In this document: piece by piece, positions 1 to 9,162 of the stretch | How the letters are laid out: every line of letters starts with the position of its first letter | How positions within the stretch are numbered: position 1 is the first letter of the stretch | Assembly (NCBI RefSeq): GCF_000971985.1 | Contig: NZ_LAQQ01000005.1 | Span: 434,001-498,000, forward strand | Direction of reading: 5' to 3' | DNA length: 64,000 nucleotides | DNA from: Paenibacillus dauci | GTDB taxonomy: Bacteria; Bacillota; Bacilli; Paenibacillales; Paenibacillaceae | Made by a program: the position numbers and the translations under genes | The notes under the pieces: model-generated | The model's input: only the letters and a program-made list of their open reading frames with translations | What the model was told of the DNA's origin: nothing | Databases searched by the model: none

Positions 1-898
1 GCTGTTGATACAAAGCCGTGCTGTTACCGAGCAGCAGATCCAGCATTAGCTTGGTCACCAAATTTTTGCGCTGTAATGCTTCTCCGGTAAGACCGTCTGC
101 TGTTTCCTTGAAACCCATGAGGAATTTGGGCTGGGATACGGGAAGCTTGATTTCTTTCCATTTCTCCCCGACTGCTGCTGGCTCTTGTTCGAAGTAGCGG
201 TTAATCTGACCTTGAGGCTCATAATTTTTGGCGGCCTGGTTACGACGTACCTGTTCAATCACCTGCTCCGGATTCACACCTCCTACTACAAACAGCATCA
301 TATTAGATGGATGGTAAAAGGTATTGTAGCAGCTGTATAGCGTATCTTTGGTAATCTCGCTGATCGATTCAATGGTACCGGCAATATCAATACGAACCGG
401 ATGTTTCTGGTACATCGCTTCAATCAGTCCGTAATAGACACGCCAGTCAGGATTATCATTATACATCTGGATTTCCTGACCGATAATTCCTTTTTCTTTA
501 TCCACATTCTCTTTGGTAAAGTATGGATTCTGCACGTAATCTAGCAGAGTATTGAGATTGTCTTCGATTTGTTCCGTAGCGGAAAACAAATATACCGTTT
601 GATCGAAGCTGGTAAACGCATTGGCCGATGCTCCCTTGGCGGAGAACTTGGAGAATACATCCACACCATCCGGCTCTTCGAACATTTTATGTTCCAAAAA
701 GTGAGCTATACCATCCGGTACCTGTATTTCTTCTTGTCCTTCTACCTGGAAATGGTTATCGACAGAACCATAACGCGTTGCAAAAGTAGCATAGGTTTTC
801 TGGAATCCTTCTTTGGGAAGCACATATATTTCAAGTCCATTATCCAACTTCTCATGGTACAGTGTTTCCTGTAAACGGTCATAACGAATACTTTCCAT
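1..898 (-). CDS. ymfH: M16 family zinc peptidase, YmfH-like (3' end beyond window)
   Basis: Putative zinc-dependent M16 (insulinase/pitrilysin family) peptidase; only the N-terminal 299 residues are inside the window and the frame stays open to base 1. The inverted zinc motif HxxEH is present as HFLEH at about residues 66-70, so this partner looks catalytically competent. The ATG at 898-896 is preceded by a GGAGG. It follows the YmfF-like gene after a 5-bp gap, reproducing the ymfF-ymfH pair found downstream of spoIIIE in Bacillus subtilis. By analogy with two-subunit M16 enzymes the two products probably act together, which is inference. Assignment to the family is firm; the substrate is unknown. 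Confidence 0.9.
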   Translation of the reverse strand, partial: MESIRYDRLQETLYHEKLDNGLEIYVLPKEGFQKTYATFATRYGSVDNHFQVEGQEEIQVPDGIAHFLEHKMFEEPDGVDVFSKFSAKGASANAFTSFDQTVYLFSATEQIEDNLNTLLDYVQNPYFTKENVDKEKGIIGQEIQMYNDNPDWRVYYGLIEAMYQKHPVRIDIAGTIESISEITKDTLYSCYNTFYHPSNMMLFVVGGVNPEQVIEQVRRNQAAKNYEPQGQINRYFEQEPAAVGEKWKEIKLPVSQPKFLMGFKETADGLTGEALQRKNLVTKLMLDLLLGNSTALYQQ

Positions 899-903
899 TA
901 TAG

Positions 904-2184
904 TTACGCCTCCTTCTGCCCTGTCAAAAAGTAAATGGTATCCAGTTGGAGTACACTGGAAGCTGCCTGAATCTCGTCTGCAGTAATGTGCTCGATCGCT
1001 GTAAGCAATTCATCCACACTGCGTTCCTTATCAGAGAACAATCCGTTAAAGTCATAAGCGATCATCTGGTACGCCGAGTCTCTCGATTCCAGCAGATCAT
1101 TGCGGATCAGTGCCTTGGTTTGTGAAATCTCGGATTCACTAATATCACCAGCCTGCAGATTGTCAAGCTGCTGACGAATAATTTCCAGCGCTTTATCAAA
1201 ATTCTGTAATTCAATACCGGATTGGATAGTTGTAATGCCTTTGTACGGATCAAAGCGTGAACCTACATAATAAGCGAGGCTTTCTTTTTCACGTACATTC
1301 ATAAACAGCTTGGAATGCGGGAATCCGCCCAGAACTCCATTGGCTACAAGCGCAGCGGCATAACGCTCATCGCTATACGTAATCGGCGTGCGCAGACCCA
1401 TATTCAGTTTCCCCTGACTAACTGCCATTTCCTCTACGACCTGTCGTACTTCGGGAGCAGCCGGACGCGGTACTGCCGGTGTATACATGACTGGAGCAGA
1501 ACGGTTCACCTGGAAATGCCGGCTGACCAGCTGCATGACTTCATCCAATGTAGTATCTCCTACGATATACAGATCCATGCTGCTGTTAGAGAGCCATTGC
1601 TGATACTGTTCATAGATGCTGGCACCATCCAGCTGATCAAGTACATCCATTTTGCCAAGTGCACTTAAACGATATGGTTCGTCTTTGCACATTTCCTGAA
1701 TACAGCGCTCTGCTGCATATCGTATTTTGTCATCAATGACCGCTTCCATGCGCTTGCGTACATTTTCACGTTCAGCTTGAACATATTTATCACGGAAACG
1801 ATTATTTTCCAGTACAGGACGCGTAACAGTCTCTCCCAGAAAAGCCAGTGAACGTGACAGCAGTGGTTCGTCCGAAGCTACAAATGAATCATTGATTGTA
1901 TCCATACGCAGCTGTACCATCTGGTAATCGCCTTTTTTATATACATCAAATCCAAAACCTGCTCCATACATATTCTCCAGTGCTTCACGGAAACTGGTTG
2001 TCTCTGGATAGGTCTCTGTTCCTCTGCGCAATATAAACGGAATCAGCGCTGTAGGTGTTACTGTATCTTCTGCAAGTGGTACACCCATATAGAGGGATAC
2101 CGCAAATGTTTTAAAGCGTGTTGTCGGCATGACATGCACACGGATTCCATTGATTTCACCGCGTTCAAATCCTGTAGTATTCAA
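904..2184 (-). CDS. ymfF: M16 family peptidase-like protein, YmfF-like, zinc motif lost
   Basis: M16-fold protein of about 426 residues that pairs with the downstream YmfH-like peptidase. The region where active M16 enzymes carry HxxEH reads instead around FREALENMYGAGF, so it should be a non-catalytic partner subunit. The preferred start is TTG at 2184, eight bases after an AAAGGGG ribosome-binding sequence; an in-frame upstream TTG at 2208 has no such site. A candidate promoter lies at 2236-2263. It sits downstream of ftsK as in B. subtilis, but here the plus-strand stalk-domain gene separates the two. Confidence 0.88.
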   Translation of the reverse strand: MNTTGFERGEINGIRVHVMPTTRFKTFAVSLYMGVPLAEDTVTPTALIPFILRRGTETYPETTSFREALENMYGAGFGFDVYKKGDYQMVQLRMDTINDSFVASDEPLLSRSLAFLGETVTRPVLENNRFRDKYVQAERENVRKRMEAVIDDKIRYAAERCIQEMCKDEPYRLSALGKMDVLDQLDGASIYEQYQQWLSNSSMDLYIVGDTTLDEVMQLVSRHFQVNRSAPVMYTPAVPRPAAPEVRQVVEEMAVSQGKLNMGLRTPITYSDERYAAALVANGVLGGFPHSKLFMNVREKESLAYYVGSRFDPYKGITTIQSGIELQNFDKALEIIRQQLDNLQAGDISESEISQTKALIRNDLLESRDSAYQMIAYDFNGLFSDKERSVDELLTAIEHITADEIQAASSVLQLDTIYFLTGQKEA

Positions 2185-2235
2185 CGTCAAAACCCCTTTA
2201 TCGAGCAAAATTGATGAAACTGTCGTACTTACTAT

Positions 2236-2263
2236 TTTATACTACCCCAATTGCAAGAAGCAA
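2236..2263 (-). promoter_or_regulatory. candidate sigma-A promoter for ymfF-ymfH
   Basis: Minus-strand TTGCTT (2258-2263) and TATAAA (2236-2241) are separated by 16 bases, about 50 bases upstream of the ymfF start. The -35 is weak. Assigned by eye only. Confidence 0.4.
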
Positions 2264-2369
2264 ACCGTATCCTTTCCTGCCTCTTGTTCCTCTAAGTCTT
2301 CTGTACCGGAAAAGATTTGAATAATCTATGACCCCGGTCTGAATTTGAACCTATACTTGCAAGCTCATT

Positions 2370-2397
2370 TTGTTACCCGGGCTTTTTATGTTAAAAT
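2370..2397 (+). promoter_or_regulatory. candidate extended -10 promoter for the stalk-domain gene
   Basis: Plus-strand TTGTTA (2370-2375), a 16-base spacer, and TAAAAT (2392-2397) preceded by TG at -15/-14. It would give a leader of roughly 150 bases before the start at 2556. The rest of the 2185-2555 gap holds the divergent ymfF promoter and the inverted repeat listed separately. Confidence 0.45.
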
Positions 2398-2413
2398 CGA
2401 GACTCTGGTATAC

Positions 2414-2520
2414 ATAGGCCTTCATTATTACAAAATTAGTGCTCTGGGGAAATCGCACGAAACTATTTATGAAATCACCGCGTCTATATACATAGGATAA
2501 CCAGACGAGGGAAGGCCTAT
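2414..2520 (+). repeat. 10-bp perfect inverted repeat in the leader of the stalk-domain gene
   Basis: ATAGGCCTTC at 2414-2423 is the exact complement of GAAGGCCTAT at 2511-2520. In the predicted leader transcript the arms could close a stem around an 87-base loop, ending about 15 bases before the GAAGGAG ribosome-binding site. Function unknown. Confidence 0.45.
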
Positions 2521-2555
2521 CCAAATTCACAACAGAAGGAGTTAGATGAACAAAC

Positions 2556-3629
2556 ATGAAACTCAAAAAAAAACCCGTGATTATTGCCACTGTGTCTGCT
2601 CTTGCTATTTCCGGAAGCATTTTTGCCAATAGCACCTATGCTTCGCAGGCTACACAACAGCTGAAGGCTGCCTATAACAATATCAAGGTTATGTACAACA
2701 GCAAGGAAGTAGCAATTGACCCAGCGTATGAACCATTTATGGTCAACGGAACTACATACATCCCTCTGCGGATGATGGGAGACGCCTTTGACAAAAAAGT
2801 AACCTGGGATAATACAAACAAAATTGTAAGTGTAGCGGATAATACTCCAGCTATCCCACAAACGACTGTAGATTCACTGAATGCACAAATTCAGAGTCTG
2901 CAGACCCAGCTGACTACTGCCAATTCTCAAATCACTGCCAAAGATGCGTCTATTACCGATCTGAATAATCAAATTGCTACGCTCAAAAAAGAAAATGAAA
3001 AACTGAACGATGAAATCGATGATAAGGGTGGTTCCAGCAGTACAACGATGACCCGACTGGAAAAAGACCTTAATAGCGAATATGGTGATTACAAAGGTAC
3101 AGGTGCCGATATCGATCTGAGCGGTAGTTCCAGCAAAGTCAAAGTTACTATTACAGTGAATGAAAATTCCTGGAACGATACGTCCACTTCTAATCGCAAT
3201 AAGCTTCTACAGGGTATTGCTGATGATATTAGAGACAACAGATCTTATGATAGTGCGAATATTACGGGAAATGTAGTCAACAAAAACTCCAAAACGCTGA
3301 TTACTTTCAAAACGAACAGCAGCGGTACAGTAGTATTGGGTTCTACTGTTAATCTTACTGATCTGCAAAAACAGCTAAATGATAGCTTTGGCACTTATCA
3401 AGGCATCAAGCTGAGTCTTGAAGTTTCCAATTCGGATGATGAATCTGTAGTATTCCGCGTTTATGTGAACAAATCGGATTGGAATTCGCTTTCTTCCTAC
3501 CAGACGCGTAATGTGCTGAATAGCATTGCCAGCGATATCGACAAAGCTTATGGTAATCTGGGCTTTGACATCTACGGTTTTGTGTATGACAGCTCCAACC
3601 GCAGTTCGGTTATTCAAAGATACGAATAA
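2556..3629 (+). CDS. secreted stalk-domain (copper amine oxidase N-like) protein with duplicated C-terminal module
   Basis: Predicted exported protein of 357 residues and the only plus-strand gene here. Residues 1-30 form a signal peptide (KLKKK basic start, hydrophobic core, cleavage near YAS). Residues about 43-95 resemble the copper amine oxidase N-terminal/stalk domain common in Paenibacillus surface proteins (VNGTTYIPLRMMGDAF, VTWDN). Residues about 103-155 are a coiled coil rich in Q, L, N and K. Two related modules follow at about 167-250 and 269-350; both start L-E/Q-K-x-L-N-x-x-Y/F-G-x-Y and share a central V-N-x-x-x-W segment. The start follows GAAGGAG; a nearer ATG at 2546 is in another frame. 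No enzymatic motif is recognised; a cell-surface role is inferred. Confidence 0.85.
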   Translation: MKLKKKPVIIATVSALAISGSIFANSTYASQATQQLKAAYNNIKVMYNSKEVAIDPAYEPFMVNGTTYIPLRMMGDAFDKKVTWDNTNKIVSVADNTPAIPQTTVDSLNAQIQSLQTQLTTANSQITAKDASITDLNNQIATLKKENEKLNDEIDDKGGSSSTTMTRLEKDLNSEYGDYKGTGADIDLSGSSSKVKVTITVNENSWNDTSTSNRNKLLQGIADDIRDNRSYDSANITGNVVNKNSKTLITFKTNSSGTVVLGSTVNLTDLQKQLNDSFGTYQGIKLSLEVSNSDDESVVFRVYVNKSDWNSLSSYQTRNVLNSIASDIDKAYGNLGFDIYGFVYDSSNRSSVIQRYE

Positions 3630-3684
3630 GATTTACAATGAATAAGAAGCTGTATAGTTATTGAACGATTGATCGATCTACTAC

Positions 3685-3723
3685 AAGCCCCTCTTCTATC
3701 GTATTGGAAGAGGGGCTTTTTAT
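3685..3723 (+). terminator. intrinsic terminator of the stalk-domain gene
   Basis: Perfect 12-bp stem (3685-3696 with 3707-3718), ten-base loop, followed by a T run. It lies 55 bases after the stop codon. Confidence 0.9.
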
Positions 3724-3810
3724 GTTATATAACTCTTATAAGCAGGCTACCTAACTGCATTAGATTAGTTTGATGCATTATCTATTTAGTACAATATAAG
3801 AGACACTTAA

Positions 3811-3859
3811 TAAAAAAGCCGCATGTCCATAAATAATGGTGGACAAGCGGCTTTTTATT
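3811..3859 (-). terminator. bidirectional intrinsic terminator downstream of ftsK
   Basis: A GCCGC-TGTCC stem with its complement around 3818-3852 is flanked by A and T runs on both sides, so it can end transcripts in both directions. It lies just after the ftsK stop at 3895. Confidence 0.85.
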
Positions 3860-3894
3860 AGCTTTAGTTACTTCTGCTATATTTCATTGGTGTA

Positions 3895-6696
3895 TTAGCT
3901 ACCGGTATTGATCTGATGATACTGTTCCGGCGAAATAAGCACTTCACGCGGTTTGCTTCCCTCGTATGGACCAACTACACCATGGGCTTCCAATGAATCG
4001 ATCAGACGTGCAGCACGTGTATAACCGACACGCATCCGGCGCTGCAGAAGCGACACCGAGGCCTGCTTGGCTTCGATTACAATCTGCATCGCTTGATCAT
4101 AAAGTTCATCCTTCTGTTCATCCATTGCAGCAGCAGTATCGTCAATTTCCGGAACGATATCATCATTATACTGGGCTTCACCCTGACTGCGGCAGTATTC
4201 TACAATCGTCTCAACTTCCTGATCCGACATAAAGGCTCCCTGTACACGTACCGGCTTGGAAGAACCAACAGGCATGAATAACATATCGCCTCTGCCCAGC
4301 AATTTCTCAGCTCCACCCATATCCAGAATCGTCCGGGAGTCAATCTGGGAAGAAACTCCAAAAGCAATCCGGGACGGAATATTGGCTTTGATTACCCCTG
4401 TAATAACATCTACCGAAGGACGCTGGGTAGCAATAATCAGATGAATTCCGGCTGCCCGTGCCATCTGGGCCAGACGGGCAATCGCATCCTCCACATCTCC
4501 TGCTGCAACCATCATCAAGTCTGCAAGTTCATCGACAATAACAACAATATACGGCAGAATCGCATCGGGATTATCTTTCATCAGATTGTTATAACCTTCC
4601 ATATTGCGCGTGCCCGATTTGGAAAAAAGATCATACCGTTTTTCCATTTCCACTACTATTTTCTTCAACGCGAGTGAAGCGCGGCGCGGATCGGTAACGA
4701 CCGGTGCAAGCAGATGCGGAATACCATTATAGATATTAAGTTCGACCATTTTGGGATCGACCATCAGGAATTTCACTTCATCCGGCTTGGCTTTGTATAG
4801 AATACTCGTGATAATCCCGTTAATACATACTGATTTTCCTGACCCTGTAGCACCAGCTACCAGCAGATGGGGCATTTTGGCCAGATTACCGACAATGGTC
4901 TGTCCAGCAATATCGCGTCCAAATGCAATTGACAATTTAGCTTCAGATTCTTTGAAAATCTGGGTCTCCATAACTTCACGCATTGTGACCATAGAGACTT
5001 CATTATTTGGCACTTCAATACCAATAGCGGATTTGCCCGGAATTGGCGCTTCCATACGGATATCCTTGGCTGCCAGAGCCAGTGCAATATCATCTGTCAG
5101 ACCTACAATCCGGCTTACCTTGACGCCTACATCCGGCTGAATCTCATAACGTGTAACCGCAGGTCCACGGACCACTTCCAATACTTTTGCTCTTACGCCA
5201 AAGCTCTCCAGTGTAGTCTCCAACTTGCGGGCGATTACCATGTAATCATTCTGATCGCTGGCACTGGCAATATTTTTGGGCATAGCAAGCAGCTGGAAAG
5301 GCGGCAGCTTATAAGGTTTCGGTGGTGGCGGTGCAGGAACAGGTATTACTTCTTGTGCTTCAAAATCCTTGTTTTCCACGGTACCACTTTCTGTTTGTTC
5401 CTTCGCTTCAGCCGTAAGCCCTTCAGCGATACTCTTATCATTCAAATCTGTCCCTGAAGCCATCCTGCTGTTCGGAAAACTGGCTGCTCCCATATCTGCT
5501 GACAGTACAGCCGAATCGGGTGAGGATGCAGAATGATCGAGACTGTAATCTGGATTGGATTCACTTGATGAAGACAGAGGTTCTGCTCCATCATCTTCCG
5601 GCTTATCTCCGGAGCGTTCAGAACGAATTTGCTCAAAAAAGTCCCTGATAATCAGAGGCTTCTCACGTGTTGCAGAATCAGACTGTAGGTCGGGCTCCAT
5701 CTGAGCATTATCCCACAGATCCTCTTCATCCTGTACTGCAGAGACCTGCTGTGTGTCTTTTACCGAAGAAGTTGCTGCTGTCTTGCCAACATGCTCGGCA
5801 GCTGTATATGCTTTTATAGTTTCTTTTAGATGATCAGGTACATTTCCAACTACAGTTTCTTCCTCTTCGATTGGATCAGGCTCAGAAACCGATTTGCGTC
5901 CCCATGCGAATAATCCTTTTTTCTTAGGAGGATGATCTTCCTCGTCAGCATACTCTTCTTCCGATTCATCATAGGATTCCAGCTCTGCTGCTTCTGCTAG
6001 TTCGCGTTCACGACGCTGTTCGGCGAGAGCTTCACGAGAAGCGTTCCATTGCGACTGTACAGCTGTTCCTGCTTTGGCTCCATACATACGAATACGTTCC
6101 AGTAAATCGACCACAGACAGCTGAGTAATTAGCATCAAGCTGATCACCAGCATAACTCCGGCGATTAATTTGGTGCCGATCACACCAAACAGCATCATGA
6201 ACAGCCACATCTGCACAGCACCAACATAACCTCCCGCCGCCTGCCGGGCTGGTAGTGAGAGTAGCTGATCCTCTGGTACATAAAGGAGTACACTCCATAG
6301 CGTCAATGTACATACAAGCATAACCAGCCCGCTCCATCGACTGTTCCATCCCTGTGCCCAGCGCTGCCGCAGCATGGTCATTAATCCGATATAGGCTCCC
6401 GCCAGAGGAAGTACAAAATACATTTTCCCCAGAATAAATGACGTTATGTAATATAGAAAATGTCCGACAGCTGCCTGACGGGATAAAGCAATGACCGATA
6501 TCGTAATGAGAATGATTCCGTAAATTTCATATTTTAACAGGCTCAGTGCGGGAGCCTTGGGTTTACGTTTACGGCTTGTTGTTTTGCGCCTTGTCGTCTG
6601 CGTAGTTTTGGTTGTTTTGCGCGCAGTGGATGGCGGCAATTTGCGGGTTGATTTTTGTGTTGTTTTAGGTTTATCGGCCGTTTTGGTCTTAGCCAC
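3895..6696 (-). CDS. ftsK: DNA translocase of the FtsK/SpoIIIE family
   Basis: Membrane-anchored hexameric DNA pump that moves chromosome ends across the closing septum. The 933-residue product has basic N-terminal residues, four or five membrane spans in about residues 50-190, and an unusually long acidic Ser/Glu-rich linker to about residue 470. The RecA-like motor carries Walker A GATGSGKS near residue 615 and Walker B VVIVDEL near 720. A winged-helix gamma domain at about 865-925 would read orientation sequences. The start is GTG at 6696 behind GGAGGTGGTGA. It occupies the spoIIIE position of B. subtilis. It is longer than SpoIIIE of B. subtilis (about 790 residues), mainly through the linker. 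Confidence 0.95.
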   Translation of the reverse strand: MAKTKTADKPKTTQKSTRKLPPSTARKTTKTTQTTRRKTTSRKRKPKAPALSLLKYEIYGIILITISVIALSRQAAVGHFLYYITSFILGKMYFVLPLAGAYIGLMTMLRQRWAQGWNSRWSGLVMLVCTLTLWSVLLYVPEDQLLSLPARQAAGGYVGAVQMWLFMMLFGVIGTKLIAGVMLVISLMLITQLSVVDLLERIRMYGAKAGTAVQSQWNASREALAEQRRERELAEAAELESYDESEEEYADEEDHPPKKKGLFAWGRKSVSEPDPIEEEETVVGNVPDHLKETIKAYTAAEHVGKTAATSSVKDTQQVSAVQDEEDLWDNAQMEPDLQSDSATREKPLIIRDFFEQIRSERSGDKPEDDGAEPLSSSSESNPDYSLDHSASSPDSAVLSADMGAASFPNSRMASGTDLNDKSIAEGLTAEAKEQTESGTVENKDFEAQEVIPVPAPPPPKPYKLPPFQLLAMPKNIASASDQNDYMVIARKLETTLESFGVRAKVLEVVRGPAVTRYEIQPDVGVKVSRIVGLTDDIALALAAKDIRMEAPIPGKSAIGIEVPNNEVSMVTMREVMETQIFKESEAKLSIAFGRDIAGQTIVGNLAKMPHLLVAGATGSGKSVCINGIITSILYKAKPDEVKFLMVDPKMVELNIYNGIPHLLAPVVTDPRRASLALKKIVVEMEKRYDLFSKSGTRNMEGYNNLMKDNPDAILPYIVVIVDELADLMMVAAGDVEDAIARLAQMARAAGIHLIIATQRPSVDVITGVIKANIPSRIAFGVSSQIDSRTILDMGGAEKLLGRGDMLFMPVGSSKPVRVQGAFMSDQEVETIVEYCRSQGEAQYNDDIVPEIDDTAAAMDEQKDELYDQAMQIVIEAKQASVSLLQRRMRVGYTRAARLIDSLEAHGVVGPYEGSKPREVLISPEQYHQINTGS

Positions 6697-6718
6697 CTGT
6701 CACCACCTCCAATGCATT

Positions 6719-6727
6719 ATTATATCA
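6719..6727 (-). promoter_or_regulatory. extended -10 promoter of ftsK
   Basis: Minus-strand TGaTATAAT (TATAAT at 6719-6724, TG at 6726-6727) is a consensus extended -10 with no good -35. Initiation near 6712 would leave a leader of under 20 bases. The -35 region is occupied by a CCGGTATA direct repeat. Confidence 0.6.
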
Positions 6728-6735
6728 TACTCTAC

Positions 6736-6764
6736 CCGGTATAGGGCTCCTTTGTACCGGTATA
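6736..6764 (-). repeat. two CCGGTATA direct repeats at the ftsK promoter
   Basis: CCGGTATA occurs at 6736-6743 and 6757-6764, exactly 21 bp apart (two helical turns), and ACCGG recurs at 6771-6775. The second copy sits in an 8-bp palindrome, TACCGGTA. The first copy overlaps the expected -35. This looks like an operator, but no known regulator is recognised. Confidence 0.45.
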
Positions 6765-6862
6765 TTTACTACCGGATTCTCATAACATTATGATCTGGTT
6801 TCATTCATTTTTCGTTCATCCAAATTGCAATAAAACTTTAGATTTTTGATTTTGGACATGAC

Positions 6863-6915
6863 AAAACCCCTGTCCTCGCATGGGACCGTCCAATATACCA
6901 TGCGAGGAGCAGGGG
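6863..6915 (-). terminator. intrinsic terminator of the RNase J gene
   Basis: Long GC-rich stem, 6867-6883 with 6898-6915 (CCCCTG, small bulge, CCTCGCATGG), followed on the minus strand by TTTTG. It lies 40 bases downstream of the RNase J stop. Confidence 0.88.
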
Positions 6916-6957
6916 CGACTGGTTGCCTCTTACTCGTTATGCTTATTTAACATGTGA

Positions 6958-8637
6958 TTAAACTTCCATGATGATTGGCAGAATCATAGGTCTACGGCGT
7001 GTTTGCTCATACAGGAAGCGGCCCAGTGCGTCTTTTACGCTAGTCTTCAGGGAAGCCCACTCATTTACATTTTCACTCATCAGACGCTGCAGTGTGCTGG
7101 TTACGATGCGGTTCGCTTCATCCAGTAGTCCTTCGGATTCACGTACATATACAAATCCGCGGGAGATGATATCCGGACCGGATACGATCTGGCCGTTCTG
7201 CTTGCTCAGTGTAACTACAACGACCAGGATGCCATCCTGAGACAGCAGTTTGCGGTCACGCAGTACGATATTACCTACATCACCTACACCCAGACCATCG
7301 ATCAGTACGTTACCGGAAGTAACTTTACCGGCTTTGCGTGCAGAGCCACCATGGATCTCTACTACATCACCAATATCTACGATAAAGATGTTATTAGGAT
7401 CTACACCAACGGATTCGCCCAGCAGAGCATGTCTGCGCTGCATACGGTATTCACCGTGAATCGGCAGGAAGAATTTTGGTTTCATCAGGTTAAGCATCAG
7501 TTTGAGCTCTTCCTGGGAACCGTGACCGGATACGTGAACGCCCGGGTTAGCACCGCTGTAAAATACGTTAGCACCAAGACGGAACAGCTCATCGATCGTA
7601 CGGCCGATATATTTTTCATTACCCGGTACTGGTGTAGCCGCAATAATAACGGTATCTCCAGGCAGGATATCTACTTTGCGATGTGTGGAACGGGCCATGC
7701 GTGTCAGCGCTGACATCGGCTCGCCCTGGCTGCCAGTGGACAGGATAACAACACGGTCCGCTGCCATTTTATTTACTTCTTCAGGCTCAATCAGCATTCC
7801 ATCCGGAATCTCCAGATAACCCAGATCTTCGGCAATGCCTACTACGTTAACCATACTGCGTCCGATAACGGTAACTTTACGGCCTGTAGCTGCTGCTGCA
7901 TTGATAACCTGTTGAATACGGTGTACGTTGGATGCAAATGTAGCTACAACTACACGCTGTGAAGCTTTGCGGAAGATATCTTCCATTACAATCCCTACGT
8001 TTTTCTCGGAAGGCGTGTATCCTGGTCTGTCAGCATTGGTACTGTCGGACAGAAGCGCCAGAACGCCTTTGCTTCCGATTTCAGCCATGCGCTGCAGATT
8101 GGCAAACTCATCATTGACCGGAGTATGATCGAATTTGAAGTCACCTGTGTGTACAACGTTTCCTTCCGGGGTAGCCAGGCAGATACCGACAGAATCCGGA
8201 ATACTGTGATTGGTACGGAAGAACGTAGCTGTCAGGGTGCTGCCCAGCTTCACTTCCGAATCTTCATTAATCAGAATCCGTTTGGTTTCGCCAAGAAGGT
8301 TAGCTTCTTTCAATTTGTTCTCTACCAGACCGATAGTTAATTTGGTACCGTATACAGGCACATTCAGATGTTTCAGTACATACGGCAATCCGCCAATATG
8401 ATCTTCGTGACCGTGTGTTAAAAGGATACCGCGAACTTTGTCACGGTTCTCTGTCAGATAAGAAATGTCTGGTATAACGATATCAATACCCAACATATCT
8501 TCTTCCGGGAATTTGAGACCGGAGTCTATTACGACAATATCATTTCCATACTGGACAACATACATGTTTTTACCAATTTCACCGACGCCGCCCAGCGCAA
8601 AGATCGTCAGTTTTTCGTTGTTTGTTTTTTTGGACAA
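6958..8637 (-). CDS. rnjB: ribonuclease J
   Basis: Metallo-beta-lactamase/beta-CASP ribonuclease acting in mRNA decay and 5'-end processing, with 5'-3' exo- and endonuclease activity in the family. At 559 residues it has the usual length. The zinc motif LTHGHEDHIGG lies near residue 74, DSTNADRPG near 195, and the C-terminus ends PMILPIIMEV as in other RNase J proteins. The start is TTG at 8637, 11 bases after GGAGG. It lies between dapA and ftsK, the position of rnjB in B. subtilis, although the C-terminal sequence is also rnjA-like, so the A/B label is positional. Confidence 0.93.
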   Translation of the reverse strand: MSKKTNNEKLTIFALGGVGEIGKNMYVVQYGNDIVVIDSGLKFPEEDMLGIDIVIPDISYLTENRDKVRGILLTHGHEDHIGGLPYVLKHLNVPVYGTKLTIGLVENKLKEANLLGETKRILINEDSEVKLGSTLTATFFRTNHSIPDSVGICLATPEGNVVHTGDFKFDHTPVNDEFANLQRMAEIGSKGVLALLSDSTNADRPGYTPSEKNVGIVMEDIFRKASQRVVVATFASNVHRIQQVINAAAATGRKVTVIGRSMVNVVGIAEDLGYLEIPDGMLIEPEEVNKMAADRVVILSTGSQGEPMSALTRMARSTHRKVDILPGDTVIIAATPVPGNEKYIGRTIDELFRLGANVFYSGANPGVHVSGHGSQEELKLMLNLMKPKFFLPIHGEYRMQRRHALLGESVGVDPNNIFIVDIGDVVEIHGGSARKAGKVTSGNVLIDGLGVGDVGNIVLRDRKLLSQDGILVVVVTLSKQNGQIVSGPDIISRGFVYVRESEGLLDEANRIVTSTLQRLMSENVNEWASLKTSVKDALGRFLYEQTRRRPMILPIIMEV

Positions 8638-8780
8638 TGTAATCTATACCTCCTATGAATGTTGGACGTCGTTTTAATATTTATAAACAAAAAATGATAC
8701 ACTTATACATACGTTATTTGGCAAAACTAACCGAAAATGTTGGCTATGACAATATAAACTGGCTGTTCCGCCAATTGAAT

Positions 8781-8820
8781 ATGCAAGAAACCATCATCCG
8801 AAAGTTTCATTTTCTTGCAT
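8781..8820 (-). repeat. 10-bp inverted repeat in the RNase J leader
   Basis: ATGCAAGAAA (8781-8790) and TTTCTTGCAT (8811-8820) are exact complements around a 20-base loop. There is no T tract on either side, so it is not an intrinsic terminator. It would form a hairpin in the long leader of the RNase J mRNA. The surrounding 8654-9062 is AT-rich and holds no gene that I can support. Confidence 0.5.
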
Positions 8821-8909
8821 GGTTTGCCGATTTTACCGAACGCTCTGCCTGACAAAGAATTCTATCAGCAAACTCTATTACTTTATACCGCACCCAGTCA
8901 CTTGAGAAT

Positions 8910-8939
8910 ATTATACATGATTAAAAAACAAAAACACAA
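8910..8939 (-). promoter_or_regulatory. candidate promoter of the RNase J gene
   Basis: Minus-strand consensus TATAAT (8910-8915) with TTGTGT (8934-8939) 18 bases upstream; TTGACT at 8939-8944 is 23 bases away. It would give a leader of about 265 bases. Confidence 0.5.
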
Positions 8940-9064
8940 GTCAAGTTTATTGGATGTTATTACAGCGTATGTAAAATCCTTTTGTAGCAAGGAATTTCCG
9001 TTCTCCAAGACAGGGTTCCTTTTCTTATCAAGGAAGTTCTGTACGGATTCTATCCGTTTATTTG

Positions 9065-9094
9065 CATAAAAATAGCCGCCTGTTTCCAGACGGC
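9065..9094 (-). terminator. intrinsic terminator of dapA
   Basis: Eight-bp stem 9075-9082 with 9087-9094 closed by a GAAA tetraloop, followed on the minus strand by TATTTTTATG. Confidence 0.88.
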
Positions 9095-9162
9095 CATAAT
9101 TACTGTATTCAATACTGCTGCTGAATCTATTGGAAGGGTCATCTCACCCCTTGCCTACTAAA

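Noticed and set aside
2351-2861. Two minus-strand open frames antisense to the start of the stalk-domain gene
   Set aside because: No ribosome-binding sites; the plus-strand gene has a signal peptide and recognised domain.
8815-9069. Plus-strand open frame of 84 codons between the RNase J gene and dapA
   Set aside because: AT-rich intergenic sequence with no ribosome-binding site or recognisable protein features; it crosses the dapA terminator.
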